Positions 25,082 to 33,461 of a DNA stretch of 64,000 nt are shown piece after piece. A model generated the notes under the pieces. That model did not search any database and had not been told where the DNA came from. It worked only from the letters and a program-made list of their open reading frames with translations. The position numbers and the translations under genes were made by a program. The stretch spans positions 930,001-994,000 of the forward strand of contig OY761536.1 in NCBI GenBank assembly GCA_963664605.1, written 5' to 3'. Position 1 is the stretch's first letter; each line of letters opens with the position of its first letter. Source of the stretch: JAHOYW01 sp963664605. GTDB taxonomy: Bacteria > Verrucomicrobiota > Lentisphaeria > Victivallales > Victivallaceae.

Positions 25082-26524
25082 ATGAGCTATGACGGTTTAC
25101 AGTTGGAAATGAATTTTGACCCGAGTATAAATCGTTTCCGTGAAAACCTTGATGATGGAACGTTCATGCTTCTGTTTGAACAGCATGCACCGAGCAACAC
25201 CACTGACCCGGAAGTCGCAGGGGAACGCCTGAAAGAGCTTGAATACGCGGCCTTGGGTATCGAAGGTATTCCTGCGGGACTGGCGATTACGGATCGTTTT
25301 ATTTCGCCGAATACTTTAGACGCTGCAAATATTGCGGCGGCTTTAAGCCTTGAGGACCGCGACCGGCATATTATATTTTTAAGCGGCCGTGAATCAAATC
25401 TGCAAAAGCTTTCTGAAACTGCCAGTTTCTGTATGGCAAACGGCTTCGCCAACATTGTTGCGGTCAGCGGCAATACTTATCAGGGTGAAAGCGCCAGAGA
25501 AAACCGCGGGAAAGTTTTTACTGACAGCGTGCATATTCTGGAAGCACTCAAGCCGCGGGAAAAATACCCGTTTTTTTCAGGGTGCACGGTCAATCCTTTT
25601 AAATACAGCCCGGAAACAGTTTTTCCGCAGTATTTCAAGTTAATGAAGAAACTTCGGCAGGGAGCGAATTTTGTAATTACTCAACTTGGCTGGGACATGC
25701 TGAAACTTCAGGAATTGCGCTGGTATCTGACTTACAGGGGAAAGCATTTCCCGACAATTGCCCGTTTAATGCTCTTGAGCCCGGAACTTCTGGAAAAAAT
25801 TCAGCGAGGTAATCTTGCGGGAGTACAGTTTTCCACTAATTTCCAGACTATTCTTGAAAGTGAGCTGAAATATTCATATAACCAGTTTGAAGCCGCCCAG
25901 TGGAGGCGGTTGGAACTTCAGGCTGCCGGTTGCCGGCTGCTTGGATATAGCGGTATCCAGATTGCCGGGATCAATTCCCCTGACAGAATCAAGATAGCGG
26001 GAGAAAAAATAAAGTCGGCATTGAAAGAATTTAGCAGTTTCGCGGACTGGTCACAAGAGTATACCGCTTTTCTCGCAAGAACGGAAATGGCGCCCTATCC
26101 GTACAAGTTTTATCTGTTCAGGAATTTATTTTCAAAGGCTCATCTGGAAACAGCCCCCATAATGGCTGCCGTACCGAGAGCAAATTTGTCAGGCAGGGAG
26201 AAAATGTCGTATAGACTCAAAAAGTTCATGTTTCCGCGTGCCGATAAACAAATTCCGGGAAGTCATTATTTCGCTAAAAAAGTTTTTGCTTCATGTCATG
26301 AATGTTCACAATGCCGTCTTCCGAAAACTTTTTACGTATGCCCTGAGCTTTGTCCGAAAGGCATGGCAAACGGTCCGTGCGGCGGTACACGTCCAGACGG
26401 TTCGTGTGAAAATGCTGATATGAAATGTATTTATGATGAAATTACACGTTTAGCTTCATGGTGCGGTAAAATTCACAAGCTTGAGGAAAGCTTGCTTTCT
26501 CCTGTCGAAAGAACAGCAAAATAA
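25082..26524 (+). CDS. Fused methylenetetrahydrofolate reductase MetF-MetV-type protein
   Basis: A protein of 480 residues. The N-terminal 300 residues are a MetF-type TIM barrel (LLFEQHAPSNTT, FFSGCTVNPF, FVITQLGWD), which reduces methylene- to methyl-tetrahydrofolate with a flavin. The C-terminus (about 360-460) carries the cysteine-rich MTHFR_C domain: CHECSQCRLPKTFYVCPE then CPKGMANGPCGG. That domain is usually a separate MetV subunit in acetogens and other anaerobes and binds zinc. The fusion suggests an anaerobic-type methyl-branch enzyme. No other folate or corrinoid gene of a full Wood-Ljungdahl set is visible. Confidence 0.85.
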   Translation: MSYDGLQLEMNFDPSINRFRENLDDGTFMLLFEQHAPSNTTDPEVAGERLKELEYAALGIEGIPAGLAITDRFISPNTLDAANIAAALSLEDRDRHIIFLSGRESNLQKLSETASFCMANGFANIVAVSGNTYQGESARENRGKVFTDSVHILEALKPREKYPFFSGCTVNPFKYSPETVFPQYFKLMKKLRQGANFVITQLGWDMLKLQELRWYLTYRGKHFPTIARLMLLSPELLEKIQRGNLAGVQFSTNFQTILESELKYSYNQFEAAQWRRLELQAAGCRLLGYSGIQIAGINSPDRIKIAGEKIKSALKEFSSFADWSQEYTAFLARTEMAPYPYKFYLFRNLFSKAHLETAPIMAAVPRANLSGREKMSYRLKKFMFPRADKQIPGSHYFAKKVFASCHECSQCRLPKTFYVCPELCPKGMANGPCGGTRPDGSCENADMKCIYDEITRLASWCGKIHKLEESLLSPVERTAK

Positions 26525-26600
26525 TTTTTCTGGCTCACTTGCGCCAAATATTCCAATGGTAATGTTTGGCTATAAGCGCTATTTTAAAATGCGTTAGATA

Positions 26601-27596
26601 TTAAGTCAGCAGACTTACAGTTTCACGTTTGAGTAAGCGGACCGGAACCGCTAACTGATAAGGAGGTTTGTCGGCGTTGACGTATTTGATGGCTTCAATC
26701 AATTTTTCCGCGAAAAGTTCTTCGCATAGATCAACGGTTGTAAATGCCGGTTGGTTGAATTTTCCCCAGTAGAGATTGTCCGTGCCTATCAAACTGACGT
26801 CATCAGGGATTTTTAGACTGTTGGCGGCAAAGCCGCGTATTACAGGGAACATTATATTATCGGCAAAACAATAAAATAATGTTGGCAAACCTTTTTCGCC
26901 GGCATGTTCCCTTACATAGTTTTCGATTTTGCCATGTTCAAATTCCGGCGACCATTGAAATCCATCTGGACAGACTCCACCGTTTGCGGTGAACGTATCC
27001 ATAAACCCTTCAAATCTCGGGTTTTTTTTTGTTGAGGGAAAAATCATTCCAGCGGTGTGATGTCCCATTTCGAGAGCGTGCTCCGCTGCGAGTTTTCCCG
27101 CAGTATAATCATCACAAAAAATATTTACGCATTTATTGCTGCGGCCGCCCTGGCTTAAGATTACTTTGAGGCCGTTTTTGACTAAGTATTCCGCGATTGG
27201 AGCACTATGACAAATATATACGTCTATATCCATGTTTTGAAGTTTCTGGAGTTGCAAATACTGTTTTTCGATTGATGAGCTGCTGTTGAATTCACGTAGA
27301 GACAATTCTATTTTTGCTTCCGGTGCCTTTCGCTGTAAATGATTATAGACTTCAGCAAAGAAAGAAGTGTGAAAATTAAAATATTGTATTTGGGGAGTCA
27401 GATAGGCGACACGCAGCCAGCCAAGCATATTCGCTTTGGGGATTTTGCGATAATTCATGAGGATAGCCGTATCAATTACTTTTCGGCGCATGTCCTCACT
27501 GATTCCCTGGTCTTTATTGTTCAAAACAAAAGACACGGTTGAGGATGATATCCCCAACCGCTCAGCAATATCTTTAACTGTAGTTTTCTTTGCCAT
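26601..27596 (-). CDS. LacI-family transcriptional regulator
   Basis: A protein of 331 residues. The N-terminal helix-turn-helix TVKDIAERLGISSSTVSFVLN is the LacI signature. A periplasmic-binding-protein-like sugar domain follows (CDDYTAGKLAAEHALEMGHH, SLIGTDNLYWGKFNQPAFTTVD). It lies 14 nt after the UroD-like gene on the same strand and probably controls that gene and its neighbours in response to a carbohydrate. The ligand is unknown. Confidence 0.92.
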   Translation of the reverse strand: MAKKTTVKDIAERLGISSSTVSFVLNNKDQGISEDMRRKVIDTAILMNYRKIPKANMLGWLRVAYLTPQIQYFNFHTSFFAEVYNHLQRKAPEAKIELSLREFNSSSSIEKQYLQLQKLQNMDIDVYICHSAPIAEYLVKNGLKVILSQGGRSNKCVNIFCDDYTAGKLAAEHALEMGHHTAGMIFPSTKKNPRFEGFMDTFTANGGVCPDGFQWSPEFEHGKIENYVREHAGEKGLPTLFYCFADNIMFPVIRGFAANSLKIPDDVSLIGTDNLYWGKFNQPAFTTVDLCEELFAEKLIEAIKYVNADKPPYQLAVPVRLLKRETVSLLT

Positions 27597-27610
27597 TTAA
27601 TATACCATAT

Positions 27611-28693
27611 TTAATACTTTCCTAATTTTAAACCTTCATCTACAAAATAGCGGTAAGTTTCATAATTGCAATCTGTCGGAATAGAATGATCCGAATGAAG
27701 TATGTAGCCTGAGCCTTGTTTTACCACCGGGATCTTCTCGTGAAGTTCGGCGCGGATGGCGTCAATATCGTTTGCCACCAGATTCCTGGCATCCATACCG
27801 CCGCAGAACGCGAGCTTATCGCCGAATTCACGTTTCAGCTTTAATAAATCCATTCCTGCTTTTACTTCAATTACCTGCAGGCAGTCAACGCCGGACTCAA
27901 TCATTCCCGGCACGAGTGGTTCGACATAACCGCATGAATGCATAATCACCGGTAAGCCGAGAGAATGCGCGAAGTCAATTGTTCTCTTATGTCCGGGCTG
28001 AATAATTTCACGATACATATCCAAAGACATAAAAGGGCGCCCCTTAAAGCCCATATCTTCGTAAAACCAGATGCCGTCCGGCTTGCCCTCTTCGGCAAAA
28101 AGCGTTTCCATAAGGTTAACGGTCAATTCAGAATAGGTTGTGACCATGTCTTTTATCCATTCGGGATCAAGAGCCATACCCATAAGCATGTACTCGTGTC
28201 CGCAAACCGGGTGCATCAGCTCAAATACATTTATTCCTGATTGAAAATAAAAACGCTCTTTTTCCGCTGATTTTCTTTTTGTTTTACGGTATGTTTCAAA
28301 GTTTATCCGATTACGGGTGGGCTTCAGGCGCGGTTTGATGTGTTCTTCCCATGCCGCGCGGTCTTTAACCAGAAAATCAACGTGTTCAGGAGTTCCGTTA
28401 TGCAGCTTATGCCGCCTTAATATTGCGCCGTTGCCGTCACGTTCGAGAATGGTTTCCTCATCTTCTTCAACTATTTCGTTTACAAAATCAACCTGGGCGC
28501 ACATGTTAAGCCCTGAGGCTATCTGCATATCGAAACCAAAATGATCCGCCAGATCTTCATTTTCCTTTATATGGCCTTCTTGCTGCCATTTTTTGAGAGT
28601 GTCCCCCCAGAAATGTTCAAATAAACCAATCCGGTCAACCGGTTCTCGTTTTAAAATACGCTTGATACGTTCCTTGCCTGTAAGTTCTTTCAT
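27611..28693 (-). CDS. Uroporphyrinogen-decarboxylase-like (putative methyltransferase) protein A
   Basis: A protein of 360 residues with the UroD/MtaA fold: FEHFWGDTLKKWQQEG at the start, and VIMHSCGYVEPLVPGMIESGVDCLQ near residue 238, where the H-x-C pair corresponds to the zinc site of corrinoid-dependent methyltransferases (MtaA/MtbA). True UroD needs an N-terminal Arg-rich substrate loop, which is absent. In Lentisphaerota such proteins are numerous and lie beside sugar regulators. A demethylase or methyltransferase acting on a carbohydrate or aromatic compound is possible but unproven. AAGGAAA precedes the ATG. Confidence 0.82.
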   Translation of the reverse strand: MKELTGKERIKRILKREPVDRIGLFEHFWGDTLKKWQQEGHIKENEDLADHFGFDMQIASGLNMCAQVDFVNEIVEEDEETILERDGNGAILRRHKLHNGTPEHVDFLVKDRAAWEEHIKPRLKPTRNRINFETYRKTKRKSAEKERFYFQSGINVFELMHPVCGHEYMLMGMALDPEWIKDMVTTYSELTVNLMETLFAEEGKPDGIWFYEDMGFKGRPFMSLDMYREIIQPGHKRTIDFAHSLGLPVIMHSCGYVEPLVPGMIESGVDCLQVIEVKAGMDLLKLKREFGDKLAFCGGMDARNLVANDIDAIRAELHEKIPVVKQGSGYILHSDHSIPTDCNYETYRYFVDEGLKLGKY

Positions 28694-28778
28694 TGCTGTA
28701 TTTTCCTTATTTGTTAAAAAGTTTACTAAATATTTTAGTTGATAAAACAGCGATTGTCAACAGTAAGATTTTAAAATT

Positions 28779-29633
28779 TTACATCTTTTTATAATTATAT
28801 GGGGTTATTCCGGTGTAGCGTTTGAATACGGTGGAAAAATATTGACTGGATGAAAAACCTAAGCTAAAAGCGACTTCAGTAATGCTGTCGCTGGTTTCGC
28901 GTAATATATTGCAGGCTTTTTCAATACGCAGGCGCTGAAGATAGTCCGCCGGAGTGACTCCAACTGTTTTTTTGAACCGTCTTGCGAATTGTGATTCACT
29001 CAGGCCGCATGCTGCGGCAATGTCATCCACTGCTATGCTGGAGGTGATATTTTCTTTCATATATGCCCGTGCCTGCATAGCAATAGAGTCATCGCTGAGT
29101 GACATGCTCCCGGTTAAGCTTTTTGCCGTGCTTAATATTATCTGACATAGAACCAGCCGCATTTCCGCGGCGTACCAGAGATTACCGGGGGCTTGACGCA
29201 GAAGATCAAGCAGCCGTGTGAAGTATCCTTCAACACTTGAAAGTGCTGGAACGACCCGGCCAGCCTTGATGGAAAAGGCCTCAAAAATAAGTTCCATTTC
29301 CCTAATACTGAAAGGGGTGTTTTTTCGTGCTGCTTTTTGATTTTGCAGATCAAGCACGTACCAGAACAGCCAGCAAGGGGTTATGACCCCTTGCGCGCCG
29401 CGATGCCGGATGTTGCGTGGTACGATTGCCAGGGTACCTCCTGATTGTTCCAGTTTGGAGCCGCTGTCCAACTGCCATTCTGCGAAGCCCTTCATGACAT
29501 AGGTTATTTCGGGGCCGGTTTCGTGAATATGGCGGTTCAGTCCCATGGAGTAATTATAATTATGAAAACCGCCGCTGTAAATTAGCGGCAGGCCGATCTC
29601 ACTCCCTTTGAAACCATATCTTGTTCCACTCAT
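28779..29633 (-). CDS. AraC-family regulator with cupin-like N-terminus
   Basis: A protein of 284 residues. The N-terminal part looks like a sugar-sensing cupin (HIHETGPEITYVMKGFAEWQL). The last 100 residues carry the two AraC helix-turn-helix motifs (VDDIAAACGLSESQFARRFKKTVGVTPADYLQRLRI and VAFSLGFSSSQYFSTVFKRYTGITPYNYKK). It is divergent from UroD-like gene B, with an 86-nt gap, and upstream of UroD-like gene A, so it is placed to regulate both. Confidence 0.92.
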   Translation of the reverse strand: MSGTRYGFKGSEIGLPLIYSGGFHNYNYSMGLNRHIHETGPEITYVMKGFAEWQLDSGSKLEQSGGTLAIVPRNIRHRGAQGVITPCWLFWYVLDLQNQKAARKNTPFSIREMELIFEAFSIKAGRVVPALSSVEGYFTRLLDLLRQAPGNLWYAAEMRLVLCQIILSTAKSLTGSMSLSDDSIAMQARAYMKENITSSIAVDDIAAACGLSESQFARRFKKTVGVTPADYLQRLRIEKACNILRETSDSITEVAFSLGFSSSQYFSTVFKRYTGITPYNYKKM

Positions 29634-29728
29634 TGTATAATATTCCGCTATCCTTTATATTAAAAGCATTAATACCTGAAATGCATTATATTTATAATAT
29701 ACACTCAACTTAACAGGAGATGCAAATA

Positions 29729-30694
29729 ATGACATCAAAAGAAATTGTGAAACGTACCGTTAAATTTGAATACCCCGAACGTGTTGCAAGGTCGATCCCG
29801 CCTGAATTCGGCAATGACTTCGGAGGGATAGGAATGAACCCTTCAGTTGACGCCCGTCCCAGGACTAAAGGTATAAAAAACGATGAATGGGGAGCGGTCT
29901 GGGAAAATATAGGTATCTGTAAAATGGGCGAAGTGAAAAGTTGTCCGCTCGAAAACTGGAACGACTGGGATAAATTAAATATTCCTGACGTTGATGCGCC
30001 GCACCGTTGGAAGGATGCCGAAAGACAATCTGTTGAAAATGCCAGATCTGATAAATTTATAATAGCTGGAGGAATTTCCTTATATGAACGGATACACTTC
30101 ATACGCGGTCTGGAAAACACCTGGATGGATATTTATCTGGAGCCTGCAAACTTGAAAATGCTTATTGCGCTATTGGTAGATATGAATTTGAAAGCTATTG
30201 AGCATTACAAGATGCTCGGGGCTGACGGTTATATGTTTTGTGATGACTGGGGATTGCAGGATAAGTTGATGATTGATCCGGAAAAATGGCGTGAATTCTG
30301 GAAACCGGCTTACGCGAAAGTGTACAAAGCCGCTCATGATGCCGGAATGCTGACTTTCCTGCACAGTTGCGGTTATATTGTCGAAATTCTTGATGACCTG
30401 ATTGACGCTGGGCTTGATGTGATTCAAATGGATCAGCAGCAAAATATGGGGCTGGAGCTCTTAAGTGAACGCTTCAGTGGCAGAATAACTTTTTGGTGCC
30501 CCGTGGATATACAGAATATGATGTGCAGAGGTTCACTCGAGGATATTCGTGTCTACGCGCGTGAGATGTTTAAAAAGTTGTCCACTCCGGCTGGCGGTTT
30601 CATTGCCGGATATTATGGAGATCCTGTCGGGGCGGGACATTCATCCGAAGCTATAAAAGTTATGTGCGGGGAATTTATAAAATTGAGATATTAA
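29729..30694 (+). CDS. Uroporphyrinogen-decarboxylase-like protein B
   Basis: A paralogous UroD-fold protein of 321 residues. The ATG at 29729 is chosen over the one at 29720 because AGGAGA ends 8 nt before it, while the earlier ATG overlaps that ribosome site. It keeps FLHSCGYIVEILDDLIDAGLDVIQMD with the H-x-C pair, and GADGYMFCDDWG, a UroD-family block. The family includes corrinoid methyltransferases and UroD itself; the substrate is unknown. Its stop overlaps the tilS stop region by 4 nt on the opposite strand. Confidence 0.82.
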   Translation: MTSKEIVKRTVKFEYPERVARSIPPEFGNDFGGIGMNPSVDARPRTKGIKNDEWGAVWENIGICKMGEVKSCPLENWNDWDKLNIPDVDAPHRWKDAERQSVENARSDKFIIAGGISLYERIHFIRGLENTWMDIYLEPANLKMLIALLVDMNLKAIEHYKMLGADGYMFCDDWGLQDKLMIDPEKWREFWKPAYAKVYKAAHDAGMLTFLHSCGYIVEILDDLIDAGLDVIQMDQQQNMGLELLSERFSGRITFWCPVDIQNMMCRGSLEDIRVYAREMFKKLSTPAGGFIAGYYGDPVGAGHSSEAIKVMCGEFIKLRY

Positions 30695-32061
30695 ACGCTC
30701 ATTTCTATGTAAGCGACTTTGCCGGTCTTATCTGTTACGTTGGCAAAAGATGAATGCCTGATCGTTGGAACCCAGATAATCGTGCCGTCATTGGAACGGA
30801 GGACAATAAGATGCTCCTTTTCTTTGGCGGTAAGTTTTCGCTCAGTCAGCAGTTTTTTCAGTTTTACCCGGCGTTTGTTCCCAAAAGGTATCATTTTATC
30901 GCCATCCTCCCGTTTGGATAAAATCAATACGGACGGGAGTTGTTCAGCATCGAAAGCGGTGACAGTTTCGCTGATCATTTTGGGATCAAATTTATCAGCC
31001 AGGGTCAGTTTGAATTTTCTGCCGTCATAGCTGATGTGATCCAGATCCTGCCAATCCCAGACACATTCTTCGGTTTCGATGAATTCATCATAAGTCAATC
31101 CAACTTCTCCGCGATGAAGCCAGATAAAATTATCTTTTGTCAAGGGAACTAATATTTGTTTTCCTTCTTTTCCTTCTTTTTGCTCCAAAGCTTTTTGAAA
31201 ACGTTCGATCAAGTCATACGTCGGTACAAATTCAGCTTTAAAAAATGCACTCAGCCAATAACGCAGCACCCGCGGAAGCAAGGCTGGAGCCAGGGAACAC
31301 CAGAAGTCTAACCCGGTAATTTTTTTGTCAGCAATCTGAGAATATTTTTCCTGGGCGTTTTCCTCAATAAAACGGGCATCAACTTCCAGAGCTTTTGCCG
31401 CCTTTACCAAACCGGTCGCGGCAGTGGGAAGCTGTTCGACAATTTCCGGAATAATGCGATGACGGAAATAGTTCCTAGTGTAACTTTCATCAAAATTACT
31501 GTGATCCACGCACCACTCAGAGATGCCCCGGGCGGCAAGAAATTCAATTAGGTCCATTTTGCTGTAGGACAATAAAGGCCTTATGAATTTTACATTTTTA
31601 ATTAAAGATTCTTCCCTTAGAGATGTCAAGCCGGAAACATTTGCCCCGCGGCACATACGGATGAAAAGGTTTTCTATACGGTCGTCAGCATGATGCCCGA
31701 GGAGAACGACACATTTTTTCTTCCCTTTGATAAGCTCTGTCCACTTTGCGATTCGTAAGCGGCGGGCAACAGCTTCAATATTTTCACTCTTTTTACGTTC
31801 GTCCAGAGTATGAAGTTCATATTGTTCATAGTTGATTTTGCGGCTCCGGCAAAAATCCCGGCACCACTGGGCGTCAAGCCGGCTTGCTTCGCCGCGAATC
31901 CCGTGGTCAAAATGCACGGCAGTTATATCCAGATCCAGTTCCGATGCAAATTCATTTGCCGCCAGAAGCAAGGACACGCTGTCAGCACCGCCGCTGAAGC
32001 CAATATAGGTTTTGTATGAACGAAAATTATCAAGAACTTTTCCGACAGTATGACTGACCAT
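30691..32061 (-). CDS. tilS: tRNA(Ile)-lysidine synthase
   Basis: Modifies C34 of the CAU-anticodon tRNA-Ile to lysidine with ATP and lysine. SGGADS (residues 23-28) is the PP-loop motif. VHFDHGIRGEASRLDAQWCRDFC and VLLGHHADDRIENLFIRMCRG are characteristic TilS blocks. The 456-residue length includes the TilS substrate-binding and C-terminal (IPFGNKRRVKLKKLLTERK) domains. GGTGAT precedes the ATG. It is divergent from rdgB with a 97-nt gap. Confidence 0.95.
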   Translation of the reverse strand: MVSHTVGKVLDNFRSYKTYIGFSGGADSVSLLLAANEFASELDLDITAVHFDHGIRGEASRLDAQWCRDFCRSRKINYEQYELHTLDERKKSENIEAVARRLRIAKWTELIKGKKKCVVLLGHHADDRIENLFIRMCRGANVSGLTSLREESLIKNVKFIRPLLSYSKMDLIEFLAARGISEWCVDHSNFDESYTRNYFRHRIIPEIVEQLPTAATGLVKAAKALEVDARFIEENAQEKYSQIADKKITGLDFWCSLAPALLPRVLRYWLSAFFKAEFVPTYDLIERFQKALEQKEGKEGKQILVPLTKDNFIWLHRGEVGLTYDEFIETEECVWDWQDLDHISYDGRKFKLTLADKFDPKMISETVTAFDAEQLPSVLILSKREDGDKMIPFGNKRRVKLKKLLTERKLTAKEKEHLIVLRSNDGTIIWVPTIRHSSFANVTDKTGKVAYIEMSV

Positions 32062-32158
32062 ATTTCATCACCAAAGTTTTCACATTCATTGCAAAATAAG
32101 ATTATGGCTGTAATATAAGGGAGATAAAGGGACATTCAAAATTTTAAAGGAAATTTCT

Positions 32159-32761
32159 ATGACTAAAATAATTGCCGCTACCCATAATCAGCACAAACTT
32201 GAAGAATACCGCGAACTTCTTGATGGCCAAAATCTGGAGATAGTTTCTTTAAATGACTACCCGGATTACGATGAACCAGAGGAAAATGGTAAAACTTTTG
32301 AAGAAAACGCAAACATAAAGGCTTTGTCAGCCGCCAACTACTGCGATACATTGGCTTTTGCCGATGACTCAGGGCTGGAGGTGGAGGCTCTGGATAACGC
32401 TCCTGGAATTTATTCATCCCGCTATGCCGAAAATGATGCAGGACGTATCGCCAGAATATTAGATGAACTTGAAGACAAGGAAAACCGCCGTGCTCGTTTT
32501 GTTTGTGTCATTTCAATTGCGTTTAATAAGGAAATAGTCGGTTCATTCCGCGGAGAAGTCTACGGTACTATTATTAGTGCTCCACGAGGCGAAAACGGCT
32601 TTGGTTATGATCCTGTATTCGTTCCGGACGGATTTGATAAGACCTTTGCTGAACTCTCTCAGGAAGAGAAAAACAAGATCAGTCATCGTGCTAATGCTAT
32701 TGAGAAAGTCATTGAGTTTGTTGAGGATGAAATGTCCATTCTGGATGACGACTTTTGTTAA
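32159..32761 (+). CDS. rdgB: XTP/dITP pyrophosphatase (RdgB/HAM1)
   Basis: Hydrolyses non-canonical purine triphosphates (ITP, XTP) to monophosphates, keeping them out of nucleic acids. A protein of 200 residues with ATHNQHKLEEYRELL at the N-terminus, LAFADDSGLEVEALDNAPGIYSSRYA as the catalytic block and GENGFGYDPVFVPDG near residue 142. Length and motifs are standard for the family. AAAGGAAA precedes the ATG. Confidence 0.95.
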   Translation: MTKIIAATHNQHKLEEYRELLDGQNLEIVSLNDYPDYDEPEENGKTFEENANIKALSAANYCDTLAFADDSGLEVEALDNAPGIYSSRYAENDAGRIARILDELEDKENRRARFVCVISIAFNKEIVGSFRGEVYGTIISAPRGENGFGYDPVFVPDGFDKTFAELSQEEKNKISHRANAIEKVIEFVEDEMSILDDDFC

Positions 32762-32789
32762 TTGAAAAAATCTTCATTTTTTCTTTGAA

Positions 32790-32817
32790 TTGACGCAATA
32801 TTTTAATTTAATATACG
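32790..32817 (+). promoter_or_regulatory. Putative promoter of the first Lys/Glu-rich protein gene
   Basis: TTGACG (32790-32795) and TATACG (32812-32817) are 16 nt apart, about 54 nt before the GTG start at 32871. A second TATATT lies at 32819 and has a counterpart upstream of the paralogue at 33400, so the exact -10 is uncertain. Confidence 0.4.
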
Positions 32818-32831
32818 TTATATTACGTCAT

Positions 32832-32845
32832 AAGGCAATAAGGCC
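32832..32845 (+). promoter_or_regulatory. Shared leader motif, copy 1
   Basis: The 14-mer AAGGCAATAAGGCC lies 25 nt before the start of the first repeat-protein gene. An identical copy is at 33414-33427 before the paralogue. The flanking sequence is also alignable (ACGTTATATTA versus ACGTTTATATTA). It may be a 5'-UTR element or simply part of the duplicated unit. Confidence 0.5.
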
Positions 32846-32870
32846 TTAAATTAACTTAAGGAGACAGAAA

Positions 32871-33272
32871 GTGAAAAATCGTCTGTTACTTGCAGTACTC
32901 GCAGTCGTTTTTCTCGGAGCAGTGGGAACCATCAACGCCAAGACTCGTGAGGAAAAAATCGCGGAACGTAAGGCAAAGCGTGAAGCCAGAATCGCTGAAC
33001 GCAAAGCTAAACGTGAGGTCAAACGCGAAGCTTGGCTGGCAAAATTGAAGGAAAAAAATCCTGAAAAATATGCCGAAGTAATGAAAAAGATGGAAGAGGA
33101 AAAAGCCCGTAAGGCTGCCTTGCAAAAAGAACTTGAAGAATTAAAAAAGACAGACCCGGAAGCTTATAAAGCCAAAATTAAAGAGTTGGAAGAACAAGCA
33201 AAGGCGGAACGAAAAGCCAAAAGGGAAGCTCGTAAAGCCAGAAAATCCAAAAAAGAAAGTAACGAAGAATAA
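32871..33272 (+). CDS. Secreted Lys/Glu-rich coiled-coil protein 1
   Basis: A protein of 133 residues, GTG start with AAGGAGA upstream. Residues 1-23 are a signal peptide (KNRLLLAVLAVVFLGAVG...INA). The mature part is almost only charged helix-forming residues: ERKAKREARIAERKAKREVK, then a KNPEKYAEVMKKMEEEKARK unit and LKKTDPEAYKAKIKELEEQ. No cysteine or enzyme motif is present. The KNPEKYAEVMKKMEE and KTDPEAYKAKIKEL units also occur in the next gene, so the two are tandem paralogues. Function unknown; a periplasmic structural or polyanion-binding role is only a guess. Confidence 0.85.
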   Translation: MKNRLLLAVLAVVFLGAVGTINAKTREEKIAERKAKREARIAERKAKREVKREAWLAKLKEKNPEKYAEVMKKMEEEKARKAALQKELEELKKTDPEAYKAKIKELEEQAKAERKAKREARKARKSKKESNEE

Positions 33273-33299
33273 TTTCAGGTAAATTATACTTTAACATGG

Positions 33300-33334
33300 G
33301 GCAATTGTAAACGAAATTACAGTTGCCTCTTTTT
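33300..33334 (+). terminator. Rho-independent terminator after repeat protein 1
   Basis: GGCAATTGTAA (33300-33310) pairs with TTACAGTTGCC (33317-33327), with one mismatch, followed by TCTTTTT. It lies 28 nt after the stop codon. Confidence 0.75.
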
Positions 33335-33413
33335 ATTGGAGGATGATGAAAAACTATTTTTTTCGGACTGAATACAATAAGTTTAGTTAGATACACGTTT
33401 ATATTAACAGTTG

Positions 33414-33427
33414 AAGGCAATAAGGCC
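33414..33427 (+). promoter_or_regulatory. Shared leader motif, copy 2
   Basis: Identical AAGGCAATAAGGCC 14-mer, 34 nt before the ATG of the second repeat protein. TATATT at 33400-33405 just upstream could be its -10 element. Confidence 0.5.
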
Positions 33428-33461
33428 GATTAATAAAATCTTAAATTAAGGAGATGGTAAA

